A program made the translations under genes and the position numbers. This document shows, piece after piece, positions 15,446 to 23,300 of a DNA stretch of 64,000 bases (the first letter of the stretch is position 1; each line of letters begins with the position of its first letter). The DNA is from Caproicibacter sp046707225 (lineage in GTDB: Bacteria; Bacillota; Clostridia; Oscillospirales; Acutalibacteraceae): positions 124,001 through 188,000 of the forward strand of contig NZ_JBJKOP010000035.1 in NCBI RefSeq assembly GCF_046707225.1. The letters are read 5' to 3'. Below the pieces are notes generated by a model that worked only from the letters and a program-made list of their open reading frames with translations, was not told the DNA's origin and searched no databases.

Positions 15446-16723
15446 ATGGAAAAACTCTTGCTTCGCGGCGCGCGGCTTGTCGACCCGTCCCGCGCAATGG
15501 ATGAAACCGGAGACCTGCTGATCTGCGGCGGCAAAATCGCGCGGCTGGGCGGAACGGTCGACTGCGGGGACGCGCGGGTGATCGAAGCGTCCGGCCTTGT
15601 CGCCGCGCCGGGCCTCGTGGACCTGCACGTCCATCTGCGTGAGCCGGGGTTTTCGGAAAAGGAAGATGTTCTGTCCGGCTGCCGCGCGGCGGCGGCGGGC
15701 GGGGTCACCAGCCTGCTCTGCATGCCGAACACGCGCCCTGCTCTGGACCGCGCGGAAACGGTGCGCGGGGTGCTGGAGAAGGCGAAACAAGCGGATGCCC
15801 GCGTCTATGTTGCCGCCGCGATCACCAAAGGGCTTGCGGGCGCGGAGCCGACCGATCTGAAAGAACTCAGAGAGGCCGGAGCCGCGGCGGTTAGCGACGA
15901 CGGCAGGCCGGTCGCCGACTCGGCTCTGATGGCCGGAGCAATGCGGGAAGCGGCGAAACTCGGCCTTTTCGTAACTTCCCACTGCGAGGACCTTTCGCTG
16001 GCGGGCGGCGGGAAGCTGAACGAGGGCGAGGTGTCGCGCGCGCTGGGCGTTCCGGGAATTCCCGCCGCCGCGGAGGACTGCGGCACCGCGCGCGAGCTGG
16101 CGCTGGCGGAGGCGTATCATCTGCCGGTGCACATCTGCCATGTCAGCACGAAAACCTCCGTCGGGATGATTCGGGACGCAAAGCGGCGCGGGGCTCCGGT
16201 TACCTGTGAAACCGCGCCGCATTATTTTGCTCTGACCGAAAGGGAACTGCTGCGGCGCGACGCGGATTACCGCATGAATCCGCCGCTTCGCGCGGAGGAA
16301 GACTGCCAAGCTGTGGCGGAAGGGCTGCGGGACGGAACGATCGATGTGATCGCGACCGATCACGCGCCGCACACGCCGCGGGAGAAGGCGGATTTTCTAA
16401 GCGCCCCGAGCGGCGCGGTCGGCATGGAAACCAGTCTCGCGGCAGGAATCACGTTTTTGGTTCTGCCGGGGCTTCTGTCCCTGCCGGAGCTGATCCGGAA
16501 AATGTCAGCCGCTCCGGCGCGCCTGCTCGGCATTCCGGGCGGAACGCTGGAACCCGGCGCTTCGGCGGACGTCGTGCTGTTCGACTCCGCGGAGCGCTGG
16601 ACGGTCGACCCGTCAAAACTGCACGGGAAGAGCCGGAATGCGGTTATGAAAGGTATGGAGCTGACGGGCCGCGTCATCATGACGATCCTGAATGGAATGA
16701 TTGTTTATCAAAAGGAACTGTAA
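15446..16723 (+). CDS. pyrC: Dihydroorotase, type I
   Basis: A 425-residue zinc amidohydrolase that closes carbamoyl-aspartate to dihydroorotate. Metal ligands are visible in DLHVHLREPG near residue 60, HCEDLSL and HICHVSTKTS in the middle, and IATDHAPH near residue 305. A carbamylated Lys is usual in this family; KAAITKGLAG supplies the expected region. ATG at 15446 follows CGGAGGTGCAA. It begins the contiguous pyrC-pyrF-pyrK-pyrD block. I saw no PyrR attenuator upstream. Confidence 0.96.
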   Translation: MEKLLLRGARLVDPSRAMDETGDLLICGGKIARLGGTVDCGDARVIEASGLVAAPGLVDLHVHLREPGFSEKEDVLSGCRAAAAGGVTSLLCMPNTRPALDRAETVRGVLEKAKQADARVYVAAAITKGLAGAEPTDLKELREAGAAAVSDDGRPVADSALMAGAMREAAKLGLFVTSHCEDLSLAGGGKLNEGEVSRALGVPGIPAAAEDCGTARELALAEAYHLPVHICHVSTKTSVGMIRDAKRRGAPVTCETAPHYFALTERELLRRDADYRMNPPLRAEEDCQAVAEGLRDGTIDVIATDHAPHTPREKADFLSAPSGAVGMETSLAAGITFLVLPGLLSLPELIRKMSAAPARLLGIPGGTLEPGASADVVLFDSAERWTVDPSKLHGKSRNAVMKGMELTGRVIMTILNGMIVYQKEL

Positions 16724-16735
16724 GGAGGAACCAAC

Positions 16736-17668
16736 ATGGCGCTGGACCGACTGATTGAAGCCATTGCAAAGAAGCAGAACCCGACGGTGGCGGGGCTCGA
16801 CCCGAAACTGGACTACATCCCTGGTGATATAAAGGAAAAGGCGTTCCGGCAGTACGGAAAAACGCTGGACGGGGCCGCCGCCGCGATTCTGGAGTTTAAC
16901 AAAGGGATCATCGACGCGCTGTGCCCCATTGTTCCGGCCGTTAAGCCGCAGTGCGCGTATTACGAAATGTACGGCTGGCAGGGGATGAAAGCCCTGCACG
17001 ACACCATCGAGTACGCAAGGGAGAAAGGGCTGTTCGTCATTACGGACGGCAAGCGCAACGACATCGGCAGCACCATGCAGGCTTACGCCGCGGCGCACCT
17101 GGGCAAAACAGAGGTTGCGGGTGAAACGGCGGCCGCGTTCGGCGGCGACGCGCTGACGGTAAACGGGTACCTCGGCTCCGACGGGATTCTTCCGCTTTTG
17201 GATGTCTGCCGTGCGGAGGACAAGGGAATCTTCGTGCTGGTCAAGACCTCCAACCGTTCCTCCGACGAAATTCAGAATCAGGCGCTGGAGGGCGGCGAGC
17301 CCCTGTATGAGACGATGGGGCAGTACTGTGAGGAGTGGGGCGAGGCCCTGCCCGGCAAATACGGATACTCCGGGGTTGGCGCGGTGGTCGGTGCGACCTG
17401 GCCGGCGCAGCTCGGGGAACTGCGCGGGATGCTGTCAAAAACTTTTTTCCTGGTTCCGGGTTACGGCGCGCAGGGCGGCGGCGCGGAGGACGTGGCGCCC
17501 GCGTTCGAGCAAAACGGCCTCGGCGCGGTGGTAAACGCATCCCGCTCCATTCTCTGCGCGTGGCAGAAGCAGAACACGGCGCCGGAGGACTACGCCAAAG
17601 CCGCCGCGAAAGAAGCTGAAACAATGCGCGACGCGATCCTGACGAAAATCGGGAGGATCCGTCTGTGA
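16736..17668 (+). CDS. pyrF: Orotidine 5'-phosphate decarboxylase, type 2
   Basis: A 310-residue enzyme for the last step of UMP synthesis. It is the longer type 2 form. The catalytic motif is VITDGKRNDIGSTMQAYA near residues 99-116, with the Asp-Lys-Asn-Asp array. VNGYLGSDGI and VLVKTSNRSS are other typical segments, and the phosphate site GAVVNASRSI is near the C terminus. ATG follows AAGGAGGAACCAAC. Its stop overlaps the pyrK start by four bases (GTGA). Confidence 0.96.
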   Translation: MALDRLIEAIAKKQNPTVAGLDPKLDYIPGDIKEKAFRQYGKTLDGAAAAILEFNKGIIDALCPIVPAVKPQCAYYEMYGWQGMKALHDTIEYAREKGLFVITDGKRNDIGSTMQAYAAAHLGKTEVAGETAAAFGGDALTVNGYLGSDGILPLLDVCRAEDKGIFVLVKTSNRSSDEIQNQALEGGEPLYETMGQYCEEWGEALPGKYGYSGVGAVVGATWPAQLGELRGMLSKTFFLVPGYGAQGGGAEDVAPAFEQNGLGAVVNASRSILCAWQKQNTAPEDYAKAAAKEAETMRDAILTKIGRIRL

Positions 17669-18432
17669 AATCCTATGATACGGCAGCCTGTGAAATTCTG
17701 AAAAAGGCCGAAATCGCGCCCGGCTTTTTTGACCTGACCGTTTCCTGCGCGGAGGCGGCGCGCAAGGCCCGCACGGGGCAGTTCGCCCAGTTTCTGGTGC
17801 CGGGGAAAACCCTGCGCCGTCCCATTTCAATCTGCGGCATTGACCGCGCAAACGGCACGCTGCGCTTTGTCTTTCAGGTTCGGGGCGAGGGGACCCGGGC
17901 GCTGTCCCTTCTGAATCCGGGCGAACCGGTCAACCTGCTCGTGCCGCTCGGGAACGGTTTCGATTTGGGGGACACGTCCCGCCGGGCGCTGTTTGTCGGC
18001 GGCGGCATCGGGGTTCCGCCATTGCTGGAGGCGGCGAAGCCGTTCGGGAAAAACGCGGTTCTGGCCGCCGGATTCCGCAGCCGGGACGCGGTGATTCTGA
18101 AAGACGACTTTGAATCGACCGGATGCGAAACCCGCATTGCGACCGACGACGGTTCGTTCGGGCGCCGCGGGCTGGTTTTGGACCTGATCGGGGACTTAGC
18201 GTTCGACGTCGTCTTTGCCTGCGGGCCGAAGCCGATGCTCCGCGCGGTCGCGAAGCTGGCGGCGGAGCACGGCGTTGAGTGCTATGTTTCCATGGAGGAA
18301 CGCATGGCGTGCGGAATCGGCGCATGCCTTGGCTGTGCGGTAAAGCTGCGCGGGGAAAACGGGGATTATTTTGGGCATGTGTGCAAAGACGGCCCGGTTT
18401 TTGATGCGAAAACCGTTGTGTGGGAGGAATGA
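17665..18432 (+). CDS. pyrK: Dihydroorotate dehydrogenase B, electron transfer subunit
   Basis: A 255-residue FAD and [2Fe-2S] protein that passes electrons from PyrD to NAD. The FAD-binding motif RRPISICGID lies near residue 52. The NAD-binding GGGIGVPPLLEAA follows near residue 112. The C-terminal cluster ligands are CGIGACLGC plus a fourth Cys in GHVCKDGPVF. The start is GTG at 17665, overlapping the end of pyrF, so translation is coupled. It stands directly upstream of pyrD, its partner. Confidence 0.96.
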   Translation: MKSYDTAACEILKKAEIAPGFFDLTVSCAEAARKARTGQFAQFLVPGKTLRRPISICGIDRANGTLRFVFQVRGEGTRALSLLNPGEPVNLLVPLGNGFDLGDTSRRALFVGGGIGVPPLLEAAKPFGKNAVLAAGFRSRDAVILKDDFESTGCETRIATDDGSFGRRGLVLDLIGDLAFDVVFACGPKPMLRAVAKLAAEHGVECYVSMEERMACGIGACLGCAVKLRGENGDYFGHVCKDGPVFDAKTVVWEE

Positions 18433-18434
18433 AA

Positions 18435-19346
18435 ATGGCGGATTTACAGGTGAACATTGCGGGCGTAACGTTCAGCAATCCGCTGATCGCGGCCTCCGGC
18501 ACATTCGGCTTCGGCAGGGAATTCGCACAGTTCTATCCGCTTTCCACGCTTGGAGGCATCGCCTGCAAGGGCCTGACGCTCCGGGAGCGGGCCGGCAACC
18601 CGCCGCCGCGCATCGCCGAAACGCCGGGCGGGATGCTGAACTCCGTCGGGCTGCAAAACCCGGGCGTCGAGCATTTTATCCGGGAAGATCTGCCGTGGCT
18701 GCGGGAACAGGGTACTGCGGTGATCGCGAATATCGCCGGAAACACGCCGGAGGAGTACTGCAAAATGGCGGAACGTCTTTCGGAAGCAGAGGTTGACATG
18801 GTCGAACTGAACATCTCCTGCCCGAACGTGAAGCAGGGCGGCGCGGCTTTCGGAACGTCGTGTGAAAGCGCGGCGGCAGTTACGGCGGCGGTTCGCAGGT
18901 ACTGCAAAAAACCGCTGATGGTCAAGCTTTCCCCGAACGTCACGGACATCGGAGAAATCGCCGCGGCGGTCGAGGGCGCGGGAGCGGACGCGCTGTCGAT
19001 GATCAACACGCTGACCGGCATGCGCATCGACCTTCGCACCCGCCGCCCGATTCTGAAAAACAACACGGGCGGCCTTTCCGGCCCGGCGCTGCTGCCGGTC
19101 GCCCTGCGGATGGTCTGGCAGGCAAGCTCCCGCGTGAAAATACCGATCGTGGGCCTCGGAGGCATTTCAACCTGGCAGGATGCGGTGGAAATGCTGTTGG
19201 CGGGTGCGTCCGCCGTGCAGATCGGCACCGTCCTGTTTTCCGATCCCTACGCGCCGGTTAAAATTCTGGAGGGGCTGGAAGCTTACCTGAATGAGAATGA
19301 AATTCCGGCGGTTTCGGAGCTGACCGGGAAGGTGAAGCCATGGTAG
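18435..19346 (+). CDS. pyrD: Dihydroorotate dehydrogenase B, catalytic subunit
   Basis: A 303-residue FMN enzyme of class 1B (NAD-linked), forming a complex with PyrK. The family signature NPLIAASGTFGFG is near residue 20. The catalytic Cys is in ELNISCPNVKQGG. FMN-binding glycines occur in IVGLGGISTWQDA and the C-terminal GASAVQIGT. ATG at 18435 follows GGGAGGA by six bases; in-frame GTG 18420 and ATG 18429 overlap that ribosome binding site. The end overlaps a small downstream gene by seven bases. Confidence 0.96.
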   Translation: MADLQVNIAGVTFSNPLIAASGTFGFGREFAQFYPLSTLGGIACKGLTLRERAGNPPPRIAETPGGMLNSVGLQNPGVEHFIREDLPWLREQGTAVIANIAGNTPEEYCKMAERLSEAEVDMVELNISCPNVKQGGAAFGTSCESAAAVTAAVRRYCKKPLMVKLSPNVTDIGEIAAAVEGAGADALSMINTLTGMRIDLRTRRPILKNNTGGLSGPALLPVALRMVWQASSRVKIPIVGLGGISTWQDAVEMLLAGASAVQIGTVLFSDPYAPVKILEGLEAYLNENEIPAVSELTGKVKPW

Positions 19347-19486
19347 AGAAAAAGGAAAACTGCCCGTGCCCGCGCCTCAAATGCAGACGGCACGGCGACT
19401 GTGAGGCGTGCAGAGAACATCATCACAGGCCGGGAAATCCGCCGTACTGTGAAAGAGAGAAAAAAACGGAGGGAAAAATAAATTGA
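19340..19486 (+). CDS. Cys-rich 48-residue protein, probable metal binder
   Basis: A short reading frame starting MVEKKENCPCPRLKCRRHG, with six cysteines in the pattern C-x-C-x4-C-x5-C-x2-C and a last Cys in PPYCERE, plus a His triplet after CREH. This is the look of a zinc-ribbon-like peptide, and I recall similar short CPCP...CxxHGxC proteins in clostridia. It overlaps pyrD by seven bases and the next start by four, so it is embedded in the operon by coupled translation; AAGGTGAAG upstream is a weak ribosome binding site. Metal binding is inferred. Confidence 0.7.
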   Translation: MVEKKENCPCPRLKCRRHGDCEACREHHHRPGNPPYCEREKKTEGKIN

Positions 19487-20157
19487 CAAGATTGGTATTC
19501 GTCCGCCACTGCGAGGCGGAGGGGAACACAAAGGGCGTCCTTCAGGGGCGAACGGACTGCGACGTAAGCGGAAACAGCGCAGTTCAGCTGGAGCTGGTTT
19601 CCATGCGCCTGCGCAACGAGCCGTTTGACGCCATGTATTCCAGCCCGCTCAAACGCGCGTTCAAGACGGCGCAGGCAATCAACCGCTACCACAATCTTCC
19701 CATTCAGGTGGATAAGCGCCTTTCGGAAATCGACGTCGGAGTCTGGGAAGGGCGTTCCTGGGCGGAAATTGAGCGCGAGGATTCCCCGATGGTTGCCGTT
19801 TGGAACGAATTCCCCGGAAAGTTCCATGCAGAGGGCGGAGAGTCGATGCAGGAGGTTTACGACCGCATGTGGGCGGCCGCGTTGGAAATCGCCGGGGCTA
19901 ATCCGGGAAAAACCGTCTGCGTCGTTTCCCACGGATGCGCGATCCGGAACCTGTTGTGCCATGCTTTGGGCTGGCCGGTCGACCGGGTTGGGGAGATCGG
20001 CTGGTGCGACAACACGGCCGTCAGCGTGGTAGACTTTGACGACGAGCTGAGGGCGAAGGTCGTCAAAATGAACGACGCCTCCCATATTCCGCCGGAGCTT
20101 TCCGTCTACCGCAGAAACGGGCAGGACCTGTCGGACGCCAAGGCGGTCGCGCCGTGA
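19483..20157 (+). CDS. Histidine phosphatase family protein
   Basis: A 224-residue member of the phosphoglycerate-mutase-like superfamily. The first motif is FVRHCEAEGN near residue 7; the usual RHG is RHC here. The phospho-pocket Arg/Glu and the second His appear in SSPLKRAFKTAQAI and VVSHGCAIRNLL near residue 148. The substrate is unknown; small phosphoesters are typical. The start is TTG at 19483 with GGAGGG nine bases upstream; its ATTGA overlaps the stop of the Cys-rich gene. The stop overlaps ruvX. Confidence 0.88.
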   Translation: MTRLVFVRHCEAEGNTKGVLQGRTDCDVSGNSAVQLELVSMRLRNEPFDAMYSSPLKRAFKTAQAINRYHNLPIQVDKRLSEIDVGVWEGRSWAEIEREDSPMVAVWNEFPGKFHAEGGESMQEVYDRMWAAALEIAGANPGKTVCVVSHGCAIRNLLCHALGWPVDRVGEIGWCDNTAVSVVDFDDELRAKVVKMNDASHIPPELSVYRRNGQDLSDAKAVAP

Positions 20158-20588
20158 AGATCCTTGCCGTTGACCTTGGAATGGCGCGAACCGGGCTGGC
20201 TGTGTGCGACGAGGGCGAGGTGCTGGCCTCGCCGGTCCGCGTTGTGGCTCAACGGAACCGGGAACGGCTGGCCGAAGCCGTCGCACACGAAGCGACTGCC
20301 CTTGCGGTCAAACAGATCGTTGTGGGACTGCCGCGCAACATGGACGGATCGGAGGGCGAGAGCGCCCAAAACGCCAGAAAGTTTGCGGAGCTGTTGAAGG
20401 CGCAAAGCGGCCTGCCGGTCGAGCTTTGGGATGAGCGCGGAACAACGATCACCGCACACGGGTATCTGAATGACACGGATACGCGCGGGAAAAAGCGGAA
20501 AGCGGTCATTGACGCCGTCGCGGCTACTGTGATTTTACAGGATTACCTTTCTTTTCGTAAAAATCAAAAAAACGGAAAGCGTTCGTAA
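20154..20588 (+). CDS. ruvX: Holliday junction resolvase-like RuvX (YqgF)
   Basis: A 144-residue YqgF protein with an RNase H-like fold. Motifs are LAVDLGMARTGLAVCDEG at the N terminus, VVGLPRNMDGSEGESAQ in the middle and WDERGTTITA, then IDAVAATVILQDYL at the end. It is implicated in 16S rRNA 5'-end processing and possibly junction resolution. The start is GTG at 20154, overlapping the previous stop (GTGA). In many Firmicutes it lies next to a DUF1292 gene; here DUF1292 is 1.3 kb away, with a degV gene and a structured RNA between. Confidence 0.94.
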   Translation: MKILAVDLGMARTGLAVCDEGEVLASPVRVVAQRNRERLAEAVAHEATALAVKQIVVGLPRNMDGSEGESAQNARKFAELLKAQSGLPVELWDERGTTITAHGYLNDTDTRGKKRKAVIDAVAATVILQDYLSFRKNQKNGKRS

Positions 20589-20623
20589 CCCCGTGAACGG
20601 GGCGGGAAGCTTTCCGCTTTTCT
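20573..20623 (+). terminator. Terminator after ruvX
   Basis: Arms CGGAAAGC (20573-20580) and GCTTTCCG (20609-20616) enclose a second short CCCCG/CGGGG hairpin and are followed by CTTTTCTGTTTT. It ends the pyr-ruvX unit and faces the convergent degV gene. Confidence 0.7.
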
Positions 20624-20638
20624 GTTTTGGGCCGCTAT

Positions 20639-21532
20639 CTACTGCTTTTGCTGCTCGTATTCCCGGTCCTGGCCCAGATAAAACAGCGCGACGGTTCCGG
20701 TTCCCGTGTGCGCGCCGATGACCGGCCCGATCGGCGCTGTTTCAATCTGCGTAACGCCGAGCCGCCTTTTGATTTCGGAGGCGACATACTCGCAACCCTC
20801 CGGTGAATCGCTGTGGCTGATAAAAATCATCTGTTTGTCGGGCTCGATGCAGGTTTTTTCCATATGGCCCACCAACGTGTCCAGCGACTGTTTGCGCCCG
20901 CGGATTTTTTCCATGAGGATGATATGCCCCTGATCGTCAAAGTGCATAACGGGCTTGATGCCGAGCATGGTTCCGACCAGAGCGGAAGCGCCGGAAATTC
21001 TTCCTCCGCGTTTTAAATGGTTCAGATCGTCGACCGTGAACCAGTGGTGCATGCGGTTGCGGTTCTGCTCCATCCAGCTTCGGACTTCCTCCAGGGAAGC
21101 GCCGCCGCGCTTCATCATCGCGGCGTGGTACACCAGCAGGCCCTCCCCCATGGAAGCTGCCAGCGTGTCAGCCGTTGCAATTCTGCGCTGCGGATATTTT
21201 GCCGCTAATTCCTTCGCCGCGATGACGGAATTATTATAGGTTCCGCTCAGACCGGAGGAAAAACCGAGGTAGAGAACGTCCTGCCCGGCGGCAAGATACG
21301 GCTCGAAGGTTTCCGCAAAGGTGGCAATGCTGATCTGATTGGTTGTGGAAGTTTCTCCCGCTGCGATTCTTCGGTAAAACTCATGGGAAGAAAGATCACG
21401 TTCATCCGGATAATCCAGCAGGGAGTCGTCCCCGATTGTAAAACTCATGGGGATGACGGTAAGGTCCAGTCTGTCTGTCTGCTCTTGAGTCAAATCGGTA
21501 TTGGAATCCGTTATAATTCTGTAATCGCTCAT
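20639..21532 (-). CDS. DegV family fatty-acid-binding protein (copy 1)
   Basis: A 297-residue DegV protein. The N terminus reads SDYRIITDSNTDLTQEQTD, the family signature, and the fatty-acid pocket motifs FSSGLSGTYNNSVIAA and LNHLKRGGRISGASAL are present. DegV proteins bind a fatty acid and act as FakB-type partners of the FakA kinase. ATG at 21532 is chosen for GAAAGGGG 11 bases upstream; the frame is open further upstream but without a start signal. A second DegV copy lies at 25752. Confidence 0.92.
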   Translation of the reverse strand: MSDYRIITDSNTDLTQEQTDRLDLTVIPMSFTIGDDSLLDYPDERDLSSHEFYRRIAAGETSTTNQISIATFAETFEPYLAAGQDVLYLGFSSGLSGTYNNSVIAAKELAAKYPQRRIATADTLAASMGEGLLVYHAAMMKRGGASLEEVRSWMEQNRNRMHHWFTVDDLNHLKRGGRISGASALVGTMLGIKPVMHFDDQGHIILMEKIRGRKQSLDTLVGHMEKTCIEPDKQMIFISHSDSPEGCEYVASEIKRRLGVTQIETAPIGPVIGAHTGTGTVALFYLGQDREYEQQKQ

Positions 21533-21578
21533 TTTATCGGAACCCCTTTCCGGAATTGGTGGTTGTCTTTTTGAACAC

Positions 21579-21607
21579 ATTATACCTTTTATTGCCAATT
21601 TTGTCCA
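21579..21607 (-). promoter_or_regulatory. Predicted degV promoter with inverted repeat at -35
   Basis: On the minus strand, TGGACA (21602-21607) and TATAAT (21579-21584), spacer 17. The -35 lies in an inverted repeat, TGTCCAT...ATGGACA, at 21602-21621, which could be an operator. Confidence 0.6.
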
Positions 21608-21620
21608 TAAAATGATGGAC

Positions 21621-21650
21621 AAAAAGAAAAAAGCCCCTGAAATTCAGGGA
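21621..21650 (-). terminator. Rho-independent terminator on the minus strand
   Basis: On the minus strand, CCCTG and CAGGG surround AATTT, then a run TTTTTTCTTTTT follows. It ends transcription that runs through DUF1292 and the structured RNA region. Confidence 0.8.
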
Positions 21651-21674
21651 CAATCCATATAATATAAAAGACCC

Positions 21675-21846
21675 GCCTGGCCGTAACGTGCTGAATAACC
21701 TGCTACCAGTAGCAGGTGGGTGCCCGCCCGACGACTTCGCACTCCCTTCGTCCGGCAAAAGCCGGGAGGTCTGAAGTCCGCCGCCGGAGCCGAAGCTCCC
21801 GATTCAAAATTGTAGGGTTATTTCTGCACAAATCCGCGCACCAGGC
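21675..21846 (-). ncRNA. Candidate structured RNA, about 172 nt
   Basis: Starting 15 bases after the DUF1292 stop, an outer stem pairs GCCTGG (21841-21846) with CCAGGC (21675-21680), then GCAC/GTGC and GGTTATT/AATAACC. Inside are a GGAGC-TTCG-GCTCC hairpin (minus strand, UUCG loop), a nested stem with GACTTC/GAAGTC, CTCCC/GGGAG and CCGGC/GCCGG, and an 8-bp ACCTGCTA/TAGCAGGT hairpin. The UUCG loop and the terminator at 21621 favour the minus strand. A closing stem, central region and terminal stem are broadly like 6S RNA, but the sequence does not identify it. No promoter is clear, so it may be processed from the DUF1292 transcript. Confidence 0.55.
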
Positions 21847-21861
21847 AGGATGCAAACAAAA

Positions 21862-22203
21862 TCAGTCTTCGATATTATCCTCGTCCTCCGGCAAATCGCC
21901 TTCGGAATTGTCGTCTTCGTCGCTGTACAGCTCCTCAAACCGGCTTTCAAACTGTTCCGCGAGCCGGTCAAGCAGGGCTTCATCATCCACCTCTGCGAGC
22001 TGCTGTTCACCGTTTTCTTCTATAGATTCAAAAATATAATAGGTTCCTTCTGCGTCGATCTTATCCTGAGGGTCACTGAGAACGGGCAGCAGAGCGTAAA
22101 AGCATCCGTCGTCGTTGTCGATGACATCCAATATTTCAAACTCATGCTCATTGCCTTCATCGTCCACCAGGGTCAGAATATCAGGGCCGAATTCGTCTTG
22201 CAT
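21862..22203 (-). CDS. DUF1292 family protein
   Basis: A 113-residue acidic protein beginning MQDEFGPDILTLVDDEGNEH, the DUF1292 pattern, and containing YALLPV and YYIFESIEENGEQQL. The C terminus is very acidic (about 20 Asp or Glu in the last 30 residues). Homologues (YrzB) are linked to ruvX and alaS in Firmicutes, but their role is not known. ATG at 22203 follows AAGGAG by nine bases; an in-frame ATG at 22227 lies upstream of that site. Confidence 0.88.
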   Translation of the reverse strand: MQDEFGPDILTLVDDEGNEHEFEILDVIDNDDGCFYALLPVLSDPQDKIDAEGTYYIFESIEENGEQQLAEVDDEALLDRLAEQFESRFEELYSDEDDNSEGDLPEDEDNIED

Positions 22204-22248
22204 CAGGGAACTCTCCTTACGATTCATTTCTGTTTTCTCGTCGTTATC

Positions 22249-22277
22249 ATTCTACGCTGATAGGGCCGACAAGTCAA
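22249..22277 (-). promoter_or_regulatory. Predicted DUF1292 promoter
   Basis: On the minus strand, TTGACT (22272-22277) and TAGAAT (22249-22254), spacer 17, 46 bases before the DUF1292 start. Confidence 0.6.
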
Positions 22278-22336
22278 CAGGAAAATTATATGAGAAAAAA
22301 TTATACTAAAAATTTTTAATATTTTTAAAAAATATA

Positions 22337-22365
22337 TTGACTTATACTATAACAGCCTCTATAAT
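22337..22365 (+). promoter_or_regulatory. Strong predicted promoter of the RNA region
   Basis: TTGACT at 22337-22342 and a perfect TATAAT at 22360-22365, spacer 17, following an AT-rich stretch that could act as an UP element. No convincing protein gene follows for about 900 bases. Confidence 0.75.
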
Positions 22366-22371
22366 GTAAGT

Positions 22372-22890
22372 GTAAAGAAAAGGGAAAACAAAGATCGATG
22401 CGGTTTCCCATTTGCGGCCGGGGCTGCAGGAGAAAGGGAAACAAAAGAAGCGCATCGAAAAGAAACGAACTTTTCTGCTTGAGAAGGGAGTGAGTCCAAT
22501 GGGCAGGGGTGAGGACCAGCAGACAGCGCAGCCGTCGTTCGTTGGGCGGGGACTTTCAGAAAATCAAGGAAAGGAATGAAGCGGATAACGGCCTATTGCA
22601 GGAACGGACTTTTGCCCGGCCGGCGCACCGCAGTTTACTTTCACAGCTGATTCCGGCTTCGAAATGAAGCATTCTTCCGGGACAGAATGACAAGGCGGCT
22701 CAGTGAAAAACGCATGTGGGCTCGGACCGGAGAAACATTTAATTGGTGATTCCGATGTATTGATTTGGGGAGTTTTTTTCCCGCAGCAAAACCGGTTCCT
22801 AGCGGATCGGTTTTCTGCCGGGACGGAAGACAAAACAATTCACACAGTTTATATTGCAGGGCTCCGGCGGATACCGCCGGAGCCCTCGTT
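22372..22890 (+). ncRNA. Candidate large structured non-coding RNA
   Basis: About 520 bases transcribed from the strong promoter at 22337 have no convincing gene. A long hairpin at 22394-22459 pairs GATGCG with CGCATC, GTTTCCC with GGGAAAC and an inner GCGGCC region. Further on are GCTTC/GAAGC near 22666 and AAAACCG/CGGTTTT near 22788. The region closes with a 12-bp GGGCTCCGGCGG/CCGCCGGAGCCC hairpin at 22859-22886. A T run at 22773-22779 could be an earlier end. A 26-codon frame (22499-22579, ATG after AAGGGAG) exists but looks weak. I do not recognise the RNA class. Confidence 0.4.
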
Positions 22891-22897
22891 AAGTTTT
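22859..22897 (+). terminator. Strong hairpin, probable terminator
   Basis: A perfect 12-bp GC-rich stem with a three-base loop, followed by TCGTTAAGTTTT. The T tract is imperfect, but it lies just before the next promoter at 22910. Confidence 0.6.
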
Positions 22898-22909
22898 CGG
22901 GAAAACTTC

Positions 22910-22938
22910 TTGACAAATCTGAAACGGTCGTTTATAGT
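22910..22938 (+). promoter_or_regulatory. Predicted promoter of the T-box transcript
   Basis: TTGACA at 22910-22915 and TATAGT at 22933-22938 with a 17-base spacer. Confidence 0.75.
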
Positions 22939-22944
22939 TAAGAA

Positions 22945-23230
22945 AAACACGGATAGACAAATGCGATGATTGGGAAAAGTAACGTGCTTTCTTCGCGGAA
23001 GAGAATTGCCGGTCGGTGCGAGGCATGGCGGGGACCGCGTGAAACATCACCCATAAGCATTCATCTGAAGGGCCTTCCGGCCTGTGTAGGAGCGAACGGC
23101 CGGCAGCCGTTACCTTGCCGGGCATTGAAGACGATGCCTAATGAGAGGCCGTCCCGAAGGACGGCAAGAAGAGTGGTACCGCAGAAGCTTTTCAGGGCTT
23201 TTGCCTCTTTGGAGGCAAAAGCCCTTTTTG
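22945..23230 (+). promoter_or_regulatory. T-box riboswitch, apparent Ile specifier
   Basis: A leader of about 290 bases with the T-box sequence GAGTGGTACCGCAG at 23171-23184 just before a terminator stem. Stem I carries AAAGTAACG and GAAGAGAATTGCC, then GGTGCGA. The 3' side of the specifier loop reads GTGAAAC-ATC-ACCC, placing the codon ATC (23046-23048, isoleucine). Uncharged tRNA would favour the antiterminator and turn on the downstream BASS transporter. The T-box class is certain; the codon reading is an inference from loop position. Confidence 0.88.
23194..23230 (+). terminator. T-box regulated terminator
   Basis: A perfect 14-bp stem, AGGGCTTTTGCCTC paired with GAGGCAAAAGCCCT, and a short T run. 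It competes with the antiterminator that contains the T-box sequence. Confidence 0.9.
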
Positions 23231-23300
23231 CGTCTGTGCGGCAGATTCCGCAGATCATGCGCGGTTGTCTCGATGTGTTCAAATTTTGGAGGGAAGAATT

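Noticed and set aside
21675..21846. Firm assignment of the RNA to the 6S class
   Set aside because: The outline is similar, but extra hairpins and the lack of a known signature make a named class unsafe without a covariance-model search.
22499..22579. A 26-codon gene within the large RNA candidate
   Set aside because: The ribosome binding site is fair, but the peptide has no recognisable feature and lies in heavily folded sequence.
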